The notes: a model not told the origin generated them from the sequence alone. Counted from the first letter of the stretch, positions 9,102 through 18,022 are shown. The stretch: 64,000 bases of DNA from SZUA-36 sp963801195 (GCA_963801195.1 CAWDDX010000005.1:1-64000); one strand, 5' to 3'. Translations and numbers: made by a program.

Positions 9102-10289
9102 CTAACCTTTTGTTGATTGGACAATTTTGCTGGTGGCGGCGCGCGCCAACCTGTCATATTCCAGCACGCCGTCCAGGTCATCGATATTACCTGCTTCGCA
9201 AGCATCGAGTGCGGCGGACACGATGGAAGGAATCTGCAGAAAGCCAATACGCTCCTGCAGAAATGCTTCCACGGCGATCTCGTTGGCCGCATTGAAAATC
9301 ACCGCTGCGTTACCGCCGGCTTCCAGGGCCTTGAATGCCAATCCGAGCCCCGGGAAACTATCGATGTCGGGTGCAAAGAATTCAAGCCTGTGTATATCTG
9401 TCAGATTGAGGCGCTTGACGCCGGCTTCAATGCGTGCCGGCCATGCAAGCGCACATGCGATCGGCGTGCGCATATCTGGCATGCCCAACTGCGCCAGCAC
9501 GGAGCCGTCGTGGTAGGCCACCATCGAGTGCACGATGCTCTGTGGATGGATGATAACCTCGATCTGGTCAGGTCGGGCGTTGAAGAGCCAGCGTGCTTCT
9601 ATGACCTCCAAACCCTTATTCATCAACGTGGCTGAATCGACGGATATTTTGCGGCCCATATCCCAATTGGGATGATTGCAGGCTTGTGCCGGGGTCACGT
9701 TTTGCAGGGAATCGCGGTCGCGGTGGAGGAAAGGTCCACCGGACGCTGTCAGGATCAGTTTTTCCACGCCCGCGCTTTCGAGGCCGTCATTAAAACTTTC
9801 CGGCAATACCTGGAACAGGGCATTGTGTTCGGAGTCGACGGGAATGATCGTGGCGCCATGTTCGGCAGCGGCCTTGCGGAACAATTCGCCGGCGATCACC
9901 ATGGATTCCTTGTTGGCAAGCAGCAAACGTTTCCCGCCTTGCACCGCGTGCAAGGTCGGTTCAAGCCCGGCTGCGCCAACGATGCCCGCCATTACGATTT
10001 CAGTTTCATCCATGCGTACCACGCCACTGAGCGCGTCTTTGCCGGCCAACACTTCAGATTTGCAGTGCAATTCGTTCAGTGCGGATTGCAGGGCCCCGGC
10101 CCTGGATGCGTCACTGACCACTGCATAACGCGCCCCGTGCTGGAGACACTGTTCGGCCAGGCGGTTTACGTTCACGTGCGCGCTGAGCGCGACGACGTGG
10201 TAGCGGTGCGGGTGCCGGGCCAGCACATCCAGCGTGTTTTCGCCGATTGAACCGGTGGAACCCAGTACTGTAATGCCCTGGCTGATCAA
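9102..10289 (-). CDS. dxr: 1-deoxy-D-xylulose-5-phosphate reductoisomerase
   Basis: Second enzyme of the MEP isoprenoid pathway, an NADPH-dependent isomeroreductase. The N-terminal Rossmann motif is LGSTGSIGENTLDVL; LLANKESMVIAGE, VDSEHNALFQ (metal/substrate site), TASGGPFL, the PNWDMGRKISVDSATLMNKG block and IHPQSIVHSMV are all present. At 395 aa it is the normal length. The start is TTG at 10289, preceded by GAGGG about 8 nt upstream; no in-frame ATG fits. It supplies isoprenoid precursors for the undecaprenyl phosphate made by the adjacent uppS product. Confidence 0.97.
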   Translation of the reverse strand: MISQGITVLGSTGSIGENTLDVLARHPHRYHVVALSAHVNVNRLAEQCLQHGARYAVVSDASRAGALQSALNELHCKSEVLAGKDALSGVVRMDETEIVMAGIVGAAGLEPTLHAVQGGKRLLLANKESMVIAGELFRKAAAEHGATIIPVDSEHNALFQVLPESFNDGLESAGVEKLILTASGGPFLHRDRDSLQNVTPAQACNHPNWDMGRKISVDSATLMNKGLEVIEARWLFNARPDQIEVIIHPQSIVHSMVAYHDGSVLAQLGMPDMRTPIACALAWPARIEAGVKRLNLTDIHRLEFFAPDIDSFPGLGLAFKALEAGGNAAVIFNAANEIAVEAFLQERIGFLQIPSIVSAALDACEAGNIDDLDGVLEYDRLARAATSKIVQSTKG

Positions 10290-10300
10290 ACCATTTACCC

Positions 10301-11122
10301 TCAGAATCCTGCAACCAGCAAACCCAGCGCAAAAAATGGCGCGGCGGCCAGCAGGCTGTCCACGCGGTCAAGTATGCCACCATGGCCCGGCAATATGCTG
10401 CCGGAATCCTTGAATCCGCTGGTGCGTTTGTGCATTGAAATCATTAAATCTCCACCAACTGACACCAGCGCGGTCACCAGGGTCAACAAGACAAGACCGA
10501 CCGGCTCAATAATTTTGAAGGGCATCAATCGTGTGGCCAGCATCGCGATCAAAACCGCCAGTGCCAGTCCGCCCAGCAGACCGGCCTGTGTTTTTCCGGG
10601 ACTGATTCGTGGTGCAAGTTTTCTTTTGCCAAAAGCTCTGCCGGCAAAATAGGCTCCGGTATCCGCCGCCCACACGATCAGCAGCAATAGCAAAATAAGC
10701 CATGATCCCTCAGGCTGGAAGCGCAACCAGCCAAGCGCGAACCAGCAGGATGTTACTGACAGTATCGCCGAGGCCATGGAAATCGCCCGGTACTGGCTGT
10801 CCGGAAGTGCGTCCTGCTGGTAGACAGGCAGGCGGATAAACAACACAAGCCAGGCGGCACAGCATATCGACAGATACCACACGATACCCGGGGCCCAGGC
10901 ATTTCTGTACCAGAACAGAACGCCGAAAATAACTGCCTGCAGGGCTACCAGCCCATAAGCTTCCGGACGGCCGGAAACACCCGCCAGGCGCACGTATTCC
11001 CAGCTTCCACCCAACAGTACGATGGCCAACAGGATCAAAAACCACTGTGCCGGCAGCGCAAATATTGCAACCATGACCAGCGGCAACAGCAGCAAGGCCG
11101 TCAGCACCCGTAGCTTAAGCAT
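10301..11122 (-). CDS. cdsA: Phosphatidate cytidylyltransferase
   Basis: Integral inner-membrane enzyme making CDP-diacylglycerol from phosphatidate and CTP, the branch point to all phospholipids. The 273-aa protein has about eight hydrophobic segments and the complete CDS signature: SMHKRTSGFKDSGS, then LPGHGGILDRVDSL. Cytidylyl-type DTGAYFAGRAFGKRKLAPRI precedes it. The ATG at 11122 overlaps the end of uppS by a few bases, so translation is probably coupled. Confidence 0.96.
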   Translation of the reverse strand: MLKLRVLTALLLLPLVMVAIFALPAQWFLILLAIVLLGGSWEYVRLAGVSGRPEAYGLVALQAVIFGVLFWYRNAWAPGIVWYLSICCAAWLVLFIRLPVYQQDALPDSQYRAISMASAILSVTSCWFALGWLRFQPEGSWLILLLLLIVWAADTGAYFAGRAFGKRKLAPRISPGKTQAGLLGGLALAVLIAMLATRLMPFKIIEPVGLVLLTLVTALVSVGGDLMISMHKRTSGFKDSGSILPGHGGILDRVDSLLAAAPFFALGLLVAGF

Positions 11123-11885
11123 CGATGGTACCTTTCACCTGGTCGCCCGTGCGACCAAAGCGACGCTCGCGTGATTGGAAAGTTGCAATGGCCTGATCGA
11201 GCGACTCTTCGTCAAAATCAGGCCACAGGACGGGTGTGAAATACATTTCCGTGTAAGCCGATTGCCAGAGTAAAAAATTACTGATACGCATTTCACCCCC
11301 GGTGCGTATCAACAGGTCCGGGTCAGGAGACCGCGCCATTGCCAGGTATTGTTCAAATTTGGCTTCATCGATTTCTTCGACAGACAGACTGCCTTCGACC
11401 ACGGCTTTGGCCAATCGTTTGCCGGCTTGGGTGATATCCCAGCGTCCGCCATAGTTGACCGTGACATTGGCTACCAGGCGCTGGTTGCCGGCGGTCAGGG
11501 TCTGGGCTTCATGCATCTTGGTCTGGATGGCGGGCTTGAACGCCGTGAGGTCTCCCGCGAAGCGCACACATACCCCATTTTGGTGAAGTTCTTCGATTTC
11601 CTTGTTCAAGGCATTCAGGAAAATTTCCATGAGCCGGGAAACCTCGCCTGCCGGACGCTTCCAGTTTTCGCTCGAGAATGCAAAAACCGTCAGGGTTTTC
11701 ACCCCCAGGCGCACGCAATGCCGGATCGTTGTCCGCAGCGCTTTCAGTCCTGCCTGGTGGCCAAAACTACGCGGCCGCTTACGCTTTTTTGCCCAGCGGC
11801 CGTTTCCATCCATGATGATGGCGATATGACCGGGAATGGTTTGCACTAGGTGCGTTCGCTTTCTTGAACAGGCATCAAAACTCAA
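11115..11885 (-). CDS. uppS: Undecaprenyl (isoprenyl) diphosphate synthase
   Basis: cis-Prenyltransferase making the C55 lipid carrier for peptidoglycan and O-antigen. IAIIMDGNGRWAKKR holds the catalytic Asp and the FPP-binding residues; FAFSSENWKRP and DLLIRTGGEMRISNFLLWQ are conserved regions III and V. The frame opens at a TTG (11885) that overlaps the frr stop and has AGGA five bases upstream; a GTG at 11846, closer to the usual N-terminus of the family, is a possible alternative start. About 250 residues are expected. It lies between frr and cdsA. Confidence 0.95.
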   Translation of the reverse strand: MSFDACSRKRTHLVQTIPGHIAIIMDGNGRWAKKRKRPRSFGHQAGLKALRTTIRHCVRLGVKTLTVFAFSSENWKRPAGEVSRLMEIFLNALNKEIEELHQNGVCVRFAGDLTAFKPAIQTKMHEAQTLTAGNQRLVANVTVNYGGRWDITQAGKRLAKAVVEGSLSVEEIDEAKFEQYLAMARSPDPDLLIRTGGEMRISNFLLWQSAYTEMYFTPVLWPDFDEESLDQAIATFQSRERRFGRTGDQVKGTIDA

Positions 11886-12432
11886 GCAGTTCCTGCTCTT
11901 TAAGCGCGACTATCTCATCGGCCTGTTTTACATGATCATCGGTGAGTTGTTGTATGTCCTGTTCGGCCCGGTGGTCCTCGTCCTCGGAAATATCCTTGTT
12001 CTTCAATAACTCCTTGAGCTGGTGATTGGCGTCACGGCGTATATTCCGAATGGCAATTTTGGCGTTTTCGCCTTCGTGATGAACCACCTTGCCCAGGGCG
12101 AGCCTGCGTTCTTCGGTCAGAGGGGGGAGCGGAATACGGATAATGGTGCCGGCGGTGACGGGATTCAGACCCAGGTCCGATTTCATGATCGCTTTTTCGA
12201 GCGCTTGCACCATGTTCTTGTCCCAGGGTGACACCGTCAGCGTGCGTGCGTCTTCAATGCTGACACTGGCTGCCTGGCTGATCGGGACACTGCTGCCGTA
12301 ATAATCAACCTGAACGTGTTCCAGCAGGCTTGGGTGCGCCCGTCCTGTGCGAATTTTTGCCAGTTCGGTTCGTAATGCATCCAGCGTTTTTGCCATGCGG
12401 ATCCCGGCGTCTTTCTTAATTTCTTCAATCAT
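11875..12432 (-). CDS. frr: Ribosome recycling factor
   Basis: Cytosolic factor that splits post-termination ribosomes together with EF-G. A complete 185-aa protein with the tRNA-mimic three-helix bundle: MAKTLDALRTELAKIRTGRAHPSLLEHV, the beta-sheet domain with VSIEDARTLTVSPWD, and RIPLPPLTEERR followed by the long C-terminal helices rich in Lys and Glu. The ATG start matches E. coli RRF. It lies about 160 nt downstream of pyrH with no other gene between, and its 3' end overlaps uppS. Confidence 0.97.
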   Translation of the reverse strand: MIEEIKKDAGIRMAKTLDALRTELAKIRTGRAHPSLLEHVQVDYYGSSVPISQAASVSIEDARTLTVSPWDKNMVQALEKAIMKSDLGLNPVTAGTIIRIPLPPLTEERRLALGKVVHHEGENAKIAIRNIRRDANHQLKELLKNKDISEDEDHRAEQDIQQLTDDHVKQADEIVALKEQELLEF

Positions 12433-12594
12433 TATTTTCTCCGTTATGCCGGCGTTGGTTGCTTAAGCATTCAGAAAACTGAAGTCGTTTTGCAGAACTC
12501 AACACCATCGCTCGTGCGGCAATTAAAGATCAAGGACCAATTTTAACAGCAAAATGTGAAGAGGTTGCCGGCTAAACCCAAAGCGGGAACAAGC

Positions 12595-13308
12595 TCAGCA
12601 AATAATAGTGCCGACTTTCTCTCCCCTGACAATTCCTATCAGGTTACCGCTACCGAAAACATTGAAAACCCGGATGGGCATTTTCTGGTCACGGCACAAT
12701 ACAATCGCATTGGCGTCCATGACCTTGAGCTTGCCTTCGATCACCTCGTCGTAACTGAGGGTATCGTGCAATACCGCGTTCTTATCGATATTGGGATCGG
12801 CCGAATATACGCCGTCGACCTTGGTGGCCTTCAGGACGATATCGGCGCCCACTTCGATCGCACGTAATGCGGCAGCGGTGTCCGTGGTAAAAAACGGGTT
12901 GCCCGTACCCCCGGCGATAATGACGACGCGCCCCTTTTCCAGGTGGCGGGTCGCGCGGCGGCGAATATAGTCTTCGCTGACATCATGTACGGAGATGGCG
13001 GACATCACACGGGCGTCGGCGCCGGCATTTTCCAGCGCGTCCTGCAAAGCCAGCGAATTCATCAGCGTGGCCAGCATGCCCATGTGATCGCCGGTCACGC
13101 GATCTATACCCGATTCAGCCAGTCCGGCACCCCGGAAAATATTGCCGCCGCCGATGACGATGGCGACCTCTACGCCGGTTTTGCGAACTTCGAGAACTTC
13201 ATTGGCGATCCGGCCGATGATGACCGGATCTATGCCGTAGTCCTCATTGCCCAGAAGCGCTTCGCCGCTGAGTTTCAGAAGGATGCGCTTATAGGCGGGT
13301 TTATCCAC
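12595..13308 (-). CDS. pyrH: Uridylate kinase
   Basis: Hexameric UMP kinase (amino-acid kinase fold) producing UDP in pyrimidine nucleotide synthesis. The 237-aa protein contains KRILLKLSGEAL, AIVIGGGNIFRG, the GDHMGMLATLMNSLAL block, GGTGNPFFTTDTAAALRA and KATKVDGVYSADPN. The start is a GTG at 13308 that overlaps the end of tsf (GGTGGATAA), a tight arrangement suggesting translational coupling. The order rpsB-tsf-pyrH-frr is the standard gammaproteobacterial one. Confidence 0.97.
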   Translation of the reverse strand: MDKPAYKRILLKLSGEALLGNEDYGIDPVIIGRIANEVLEVRKTGVEVAIVIGGGNIFRGAGLAESGIDRVTGDHMGMLATLMNSLALQDALENAGADARVMSAISVHDVSEDYIRRRATRHLEKGRVVIIAGGTGNPFFTTDTAAALRAIEVGADIVLKATKVDGVYSADPNIDKNAVLHDTLSYDEVIEGKLKVMDANAIVLCRDQKMPIRVFNVFGSGNLIGIVRGEKVGTIIC

Positions 13309-14176
13309 CCTTCACCTGTTGCATGACTTCGTCTGCGAAGTTATCCGCTTTCTTCTCGATACCTTCACCAACCACGAGGCGGACAAAGGCTTTTACGCTG
13401 GCGCCGTTCTGTTTGAGCAACTTGGCAACGGTTATGTCGGTATCCTTGACAAAATCCTGGCCGAGCAGCGTGATGGAAGACAGGTGCTTGCGCATACGGC
13501 CCTCGACCATTTTCTCGATAATATCAGCCGGCTTTCCGCTATCGGCAGCTTGCGAGATAAGGAAGTGCTTTTCCTTTTCAAGAACATCGGCCGGAACTTC
13601 ATCAACATCGACGTAAGCCGGGTTCAACGCCGCGATGTGCATGGCGATATCGCGGGCCAGTTCTTCATCGCCGCCTTCCAGGCCGACCAGTACGCCAATA
13701 TGTCCACCGTGAACATAAGCGCCGATGGTGTCGGTACCGCTCATCCGGGCCAATCGTCTGACCTGGATGTTTTCACCGATCTTGGTCACCAGGGCCTGGC
13801 GCACGGATTCAAGGCTTGAGCCATCTGATTCCGTTGCCATCAACAATTCCATATCGTCGGACCCGGCGAGCAGCGCATTGGAAGCCACCGCGTCGGTAAA
13901 CGCCTGGAAATTTGCATCCTTGGCGACAAAGTCGGTCTCACAATTGACTTCGACCATCACTGCTTCCGATTGGTCGGCGGTGGTAGCCAGGCCGATGCGC
14001 CCGTCTGCGGCGATTCTCGAAGCTTTTTTGTCAGCTTGCGCCAGGCCGGATTTACGCAGGTGTTCGATTGCCGCGTCCATATCGCCATCGGTTTCAACGA
14101 GTGCTTTTTTGCACTCCATCATGCCAGCGCCGGTGCGCTCGCGAAGTTCTTTTACCATTGAGGCAGTTACTGCCAT
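13301..14176 (-). CDS. tsf: Translation elongation factor Ts
   Basis: Guanine-nucleotide exchange factor for EF-Tu. The UBA-like N-terminal domain is VKELRERTGAGMMECKKAL; the EF-Tu contact motif ETDFVAKD and the C-terminal ending FVRLVVGEGIEKK follow. The length of 291 aa is normal. ATG start. It lies 84 nt downstream of the repaired rpsB stop and overlaps the pyrH start by 8 nt, consistent with the rpsB-tsf operon autoregulated at the S2 leader. Confidence 0.97.
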   Translation of the reverse strand: MAVTASMVKELRERTGAGMMECKKALVETDGDMDAAIEHLRKSGLAQADKKASRIAADGRIGLATTADQSEAVMVEVNCETDFVAKDANFQAFTDAVASNALLAGSDDMELLMATESDGSSLESVRQALVTKIGENIQVRRLARMSGTDTIGAYVHGGHIGVLVGLEGGDEELARDIAMHIAALNPAYVDVDEVPADVLEKEKHFLISQAADSGKPADIIEKMVEGRMRKHLSSITLLGQDFVKDTDITVAKLLKQNGASVKAFVRLVVGEGIEKKADNFADEVMQQVKGG

Positions 14177-14260
14177 CTTCCTATTCCTTCTTCATTACTG
14201 TTTAAATGTTCCGGTACGGGTGCCGGTCCGGCACCCCGCCGAAGACCAAGTGTCTATTGC

Positions 14261-15506
14261 TCAGTCATCCGTCGCTTTTTTTGCCGCTGTTTTCTTGGCA
14301 ACTTTCTTTTTCGCTACCTTCTTGGCCGCAGCTTTTGGTTTAGGGGCCGCCGCCTTTTCGGTCCCGGCCTTGGCGGGTTCATCAGCCTTGGCGGTCTCAG
14401 CAGGTTCAGCCTTGCCAGCGGTCAGCCTTGGCTTCAGCAGGCTCAGCCTTGGCGGTCTCAGCAGGTTCAGCCTTGGTGGTCTCAGCGGGTTCAGCCTTGG
14501 CGGTCTCAGCAGGCTCAGCCTTGGCGGTCTCAGCGGGTTCAGCCTTGGCGGTCTCAGCAGGTTCAGCCTTGGCGGTCTCAGCAGGCTCAGCCTTGGAGGA
14601 CGCAGCTTTTTCGTCGGGTTTAACAGTTTCGGCCTCGACAGGTTCGGCTGTCCCGGCTTCCGCGGAATCAGCAGCCACAGGTGCTTTTTTGACCACTACT
14701 TTCTTGGCAACCTTTTTCTTCGCTGCGGCTTCTGCCTTTGATTTAGGCGTCTTGCTTTCACGTTTGACCGGGTTTCCGTACTCGTCCAATTCCACGAATT
14801 CATCACTGTCTTCGAAGTGAGGAACGGAGGCACGGCCTTCGAGCACCGCATCGGCTGCCAATTGCGCGTAAAGGCGGATGGAACGAATCGCGTCATCATT
14901 GCCGGGGATTACGTAATCGATGTCATTGGGTGAGCAATTGGTGTCGACAACACCAATGACCGGGATACCCAGCTTGCGCGCTTCCTTCACCGCGATGTCC
15001 TCATGGCCCACGTCGACCACAAACATGGCGTTGGGCAGGTTTTTCATGTCCTTGATACCGCCGAGGGTTTTCTCCAGCTTGTCACGTTCGCGTGTCAATT
15101 GCAGGACTTCCTTCTTTAAAAGACGTGCGAAACTACCGTCCTCTTCCATCTTTTCAATTTGGCGCAAGCGTTTGATGGATTGGCGGATGGTGCGGAAATT
15201 GGTCAGCATGCCGCCCAGCCAACGGTGGGACACATATGGCATGCCACAACGTGCGGCTTCCTCGGCAATTGATTTGGAAGCGGCGCGCTTGGTGCCGACA
15301 AACATCACGGAACCTCGTTTTGAGGCGATGTTTCCAATGAAATTCATTGAATCCACCAGCATGGGCAGTGATTTTTCAAGATTGATGATGTGAATCTTAC
15401 CGCGTGCCCCGAAAATAAACGGAGCCATTTTGGGATTCCAGTAACGGGTCTGGTGACCGAAGTGCACGCCAGCTTCGAGCATTTGGCGCATGGTAACATT
15501 TGGCAT
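14261..15506 (-). CDS. rpsB: 30S ribosomal protein S2 with long repetitive C-terminal tail
   Basis: Small-subunit ribosomal protein, first gene of its operon. Residues 1 to about 240 are an ordinary S2 (MRQMLEAGVHFGHQTRYWNPKM, FVGTKRAA, HRWLGGMLTNF, VIPGNDDAIRSI). From about 245 the protein continues with a Lys/Ala segment (AAAKKKVAKKVVVKKAP), then seven copies of an 8-residue unit AEPAETAK. As sequenced the frame ends in DRWQG at 14406. Removing one base near 14415 lets it run on as GKAEPAETAKADEPAKAG, then AAAKKVAKKKVAKKTAAKK and ATDD to a stop at 14261, giving 1245 nt and 414 aa. The second basic segment is then part of the protein, resembling histone H1-like tails. The start has the standard MPNVTMRQ context. 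Confidence 0.93.
14427..14600 (-). repeat. 24-bp tandem repeat inside rpsB
   Basis: About seven head-to-tail copies of a 24-bp unit, seen on the plus strand as variants of GGCGGTCTCAGCAGGTTCAG followed by CCTT. They differ only at a few synonymous or near-synonymous positions (AGGTT/AGGCT/GGGTT, GGCGG/GGTGG). They encode the octapeptide AEPAETAK on the minus strand. Such an array can gain or lose units by slippage, and a frame break lies right at its downstream end. Confidence 0.95.
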
Positions 15507-15753
15507 TGGTTAAATCCTTTAAATAGCAGAAGCACAGCGGCCAATGGTCTGCCCAATGACAAACATCGCGGCGTCGCTGATTTCCCGGGTTAATCGTCCA
15601 CATACCCTGTCCGGAAACCCTGATTTTACAAGGCACCCAACCGAACGATTGCGGCATGTGTGTGTATTTGGCGCCGTTTGACCAACGGGAAAATCCCGGC
15701 GGTTGCGACACCCCAGTCTCCGCCCATGACGGGCACGGGTCAGAGAGCAGAAC

Positions 15754-15782
15754 TTTATACCAGAATCGGCTTGGCCGGGCAA
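15754..15782 (-). promoter_or_regulatory. Probable sigma-70 promoter of rpsB-tsf operon
   Basis: On the minus strand TTGCCC (15782-15777) and TATAAA (15759-15754) are separated by exactly 17 bp. The transcript would start near 15747 and carry an untranslated leader of about 240 nt before the rpsB ATG. A long leader is usual where S2 represses its own operon, but I could not assign a known leader fold. The rest of 15507-15852 holds no open frame that looks like a gene. Confidence 0.6.
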
Positions 15783-15852
15783 TATAAATGTGGGTTCAGG
15801 CGTCTGTTTTGTGGCGTCCAATTGTCCGGCGCTGATACGGACCGGTGCTGAT

Positions 15853-16605
15853 TCAGACCTTGGCCAGTTCGCTCTTCACGGCATCCAGCCAGGTTTTCTG
15901 GCTCTTGCGGAAATGTGGCGGGGCGAGTTTTGCATCGTTCAGGATGGATTCAAACTCGTTACGTGCAGCGGCGCTCTTTCCGGCGGTTTCCAGGCAAAGC
16001 GCCAGCCTGTAGCGGGCTTCGACACCCGGGAAATACCCCGAAACGGCGGAATATTCGCGCACGGCGTCATCGGTTCTGTCCTCCGCTTCGAGTGCGCGCG
16101 CATAGAGCAGGTGACCTTCCGCGGAACGGAAATCCGGATTCTGTTCCTGCAGCAACTCGAGTGTATTGACAGTTTCAGCCGTGCGGTTCTGTTCAAACTG
16201 AAGATGGGCTTTGAGTAACAGCAGTGTTGGTTCGGTTGCAAACAAGCCAGTGAGCGCCTGGTTGATGATCTCTTCAGCCTTTTTAGTATCTCCCGATTCA
16301 AGCAACGCTTTGGCATAGCGCCTGCTGTTATCGACGTTTGGGGATTGATTCCACGCCGCCTCATGTTGTCGCAGTTCTGCACCCGGATTAAGGCTGTGTT
16401 TGACGCTTCTCACCGCCCTTTGGCCGGCGATACTGCCCGAGAACTGTGGCAGCAGTTCGATGATGAAATAGGCAAGTCCGCCAAGTAATGGCACGAAGAT
16501 CAGAAACATGATCCAGTAAAAGCTGCGCCCGGTCTTGAGGACGTGGATGATCAGCGTCAATTGCACGATCCAGACCAGAATGGAAATATACTGCATGCGG
16601 TTCAC
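15853..16605 (-). CDS. Membrane-anchored tetratricopeptide protein with PLDc_N-like N-terminus
   Basis: 250 aa. Two membrane segments (about residues 7-24 and 30-52, with HVLKTGRSFYWIMF and VPLLGGLAYFIIEL) match the short membrane module found at the start of cardiolipin synthases (PLDc_N). The rest is cytosolic and helical with TPR-like repeats (NSRRYAKALLESGDTKKAEEIINQAL, EPTLLLLKAHLQFEQNRTAE, LYARALEAEDRTDDAVREY, YRLALCLETAGKSAAARNEF cover about 90-230). No catalytic HKD motif is present, so it is not itself a phospholipase D. The function is unknown; a scaffolding role at the membrane is an inference. It is transcribed from its own upstream region, on the same strand as rpsB but upstream of it. 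Confidence 0.8.
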   Translation of the reverse strand: MNRMQYISILVWIVQLTLIIHVLKTGRSFYWIMFLIFVPLLGGLAYFIIELLPQFSGSIAGQRAVRSVKHSLNPGAELRQHEAAWNQSPNVDNSRRYAKALLESGDTKKAEEIINQALTGLFATEPTLLLLKAHLQFEQNRTAETVNTLELLQEQNPDFRSAEGHLLYARALEAEDRTDDAVREYSAVSGYFPGVEARYRLALCLETAGKSAAARNEFESILNDAKLAPPHFRKSQKTWLDAVKSELAKV

Positions 16606-16626
16606 CCCGTGAAAATTTTAAAACAC

Positions 16627-16641
16627 GTCAGAATGTCTGAC
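16627..16641. promoter_or_regulatory. Inverted repeat upstream of TPR gene
   Basis: GTCAGA-ATG-TCTGAC, two perfect 6-bp arms around a 3-bp centre, lies 22-36 bp upstream of the TPR gene start. Its position between divergent genes makes it a possible operator. Nothing else supports a specific regulator. Confidence 0.3.
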
Positions 16642-16741
16642 ATGTCGCATTATGCAATAGTTGCCTCTGTATTTTCCTGACCACCTGTCAAAAATCTGTT
16701 TATTTCTACAGTAGAGTAGAATATGCTCGAGTGACAATATA

Positions 16742-16903
16742 GTAATTGGCAGGATGCTGGTTCAAGTGTTTAACAGGGATTGTCCCACCAGGTTATGGGC
16801 CCCGCAGTGAAACCAGGCTTGTGCAAGGCTGCACGAGTGGCGTAATCGTCCCCTCTGTATTTTGGGGGAAACCTGCCTGACCAAATGAAACAAGGAGGTT
16901 TCA
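16742..16903 (+). other. Possible structured 5' leader of the beta-propeller gene
   Basis: This GC-richer stretch before the GTG start contains the hairpin GTGCA-AGGC-TGCAC (about 16820-16833). Outside it, CAGGTT (about 16789) could pair with AACCTG (about 16870), closing a larger domain. The ribosome site AAGGAGG at 16892-16898 lies just beyond. I compared it by eye with c-di-GMP, TPP, cobalamin and glycine riboswitches and found no convincing match. The rest of the interval 16606-16741 shows only AT-rich promoter-like sequence. Confidence 0.3.
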
Positions 16904-18022
16904 GTGGGCGGTTCATATTGCATCTGTGGAAACAGGCGGACATCTGTTGGCAGGCGTTATGGACTCGCCGCCGGCGCGTTTGCAGTGATTTTTAGCTTAT
17001 CTCTGGGTGTCGGAACAAGCTTCGCCGCGTCGATCGGGATGGTTACCGATAATGAATCGGATGAACTACAGCTTTTCGATACCGCGACAGGTGCCGTGAT
17101 TGCCAGCCTTAAGGGAAACCTCGGCCAGATCAATGGCGATTGCGCCTTGAGCGCAGATGAATCCACCGGCTTTACCAGCAACGCCGGGCGGAATATTTCA
17201 GTTTTCAATTTTTCCCATGCGCCGATCGGTAAAACCGTGGATATTACCAGCATTGCCATCAGCAATGCCGGTGTTGACCTGTCGCTCAGCCCGGATGGCC
17301 ACTTCCTGGTCAGCACCGGCGCGGGTCGTATTGACGAGCCCCTGTCAATCATCGATACAGCCAGCCGGGTGGAAGTGGCCACCAGCACGCCCTTTCTGGA
17401 TCACACCTCGGCGGAATTCTGTGATGACGGCACCCTGCTGCTGACGACCACTTATGGAAACTCTTTTGCCAAACCGTTTGACAACGCCATCTATGATGCC
17501 CGCCTCAGCGCCGACGGTGAATTACAACTGCGTGGAAACCGCCTGAGCAGCGGGGCACAACCAAACAACAGCAGTTGCGCGCCAGGTTCGGGCAGCGGCG
17601 TGCTTCTCGACCGTGAAGCCGGCCTGACTTCGTTCACCCTGCCCGGTCTTTTAGAAGCCGATTTTGCAGATTTGCACGGCGGAACTGCGGTGGCGGCCGT
17701 GTTTAGCCGTTCCGGAGACCGCCTGTATGTCAGGACCACCTATACCGTCGAAGCATTTGACTTCAACCCGCTAACGGGCACGATGGTAGCCGACTGGGTT
17801 CAACCCGTATCCTTTTCCGCAGAGTATTTCGGCATTGACCAGATCGCCATCGATCCGGCCAGTGGCAATCTCTATGTCGACGGTGGCAAGGTATTACTGA
17901 TACTGGATCCTGAAAGCGGCATACAGACCGGTTCAGTCAACGCCGGGGACGCCACCGGCGTCTGTTTTGCCCAGCAGCCACCCCACACCCCGGTACGCAG
18001 CATTGTAATGAGCGCACCCTGA
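16904..18022 (+). CDS. Secreted beta-propeller protein, function unknown
   Basis: 372 aa with a long N-terminus and a hydrophobic signal segment (about 20-41, ending SFAAS). The mature part has YVTN/NHL-like propeller blades: LQLFDTATGAVIASL, GVDLSLSPDGHFLVSTGAG, PLSIIDTASRVEVA, FSRSGDRLYVRTTYTVEAFD, IAIDPASGNLYVDGGKVLLIL. These have the usual alternation of D/G-rich turns and hydrophobic strands, about 6-7 blades. Start is GTG with a strong AAGGAGG six bases upstream. The extended cytosolic piece MGGSYCICGNRRTSVGRR before the signal is unusual; a start inside it cannot be excluded. Likely periplasmic or exported; ligand unknown. It appears to be a single-gene transcript. Confidence 0.75.
   Translation: MGGSYCICGNRRTSVGRRYGLAAGAFAVIFSLSLGVGTSFAASIGMVTDNESDELQLFDTATGAVIASLKGNLGQINGDCALSADESTGFTSNAGRNISVFNFSHAPIGKTVDITSIAISNAGVDLSLSPDGHFLVSTGAGRIDEPLSIIDTASRVEVATSTPFLDHTSAEFCDDGTLLLTTTYGNSFAKPFDNAIYDARLSADGELQLRGNRLSSGAQPNNSSCAPGSGSGVLLDREAGLTSFTLPGLLEADFADLHGGTAVAAVFSRSGDRLYVRTTYTVEAFDFNPLTGTMVADWVQPVSFSAEYFGIDQIAIDPASGNLYVDGGKVLLILDPESGIQTGSVNAGDATGVCFAQQPPHTPVRSIVMSAP

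Noticed and set aside
14428..14820. Plus-strand frame of repeated SAGSALAV motifs
   Set aside because: It is the antisense reading of the S2 repeat array, with no start context.
16742..16903. c-di-GMP, TPP, cobalamin or glycine riboswitch
   Set aside because: No core consensus could be matched by eye, so I describe it only as a structured leader.
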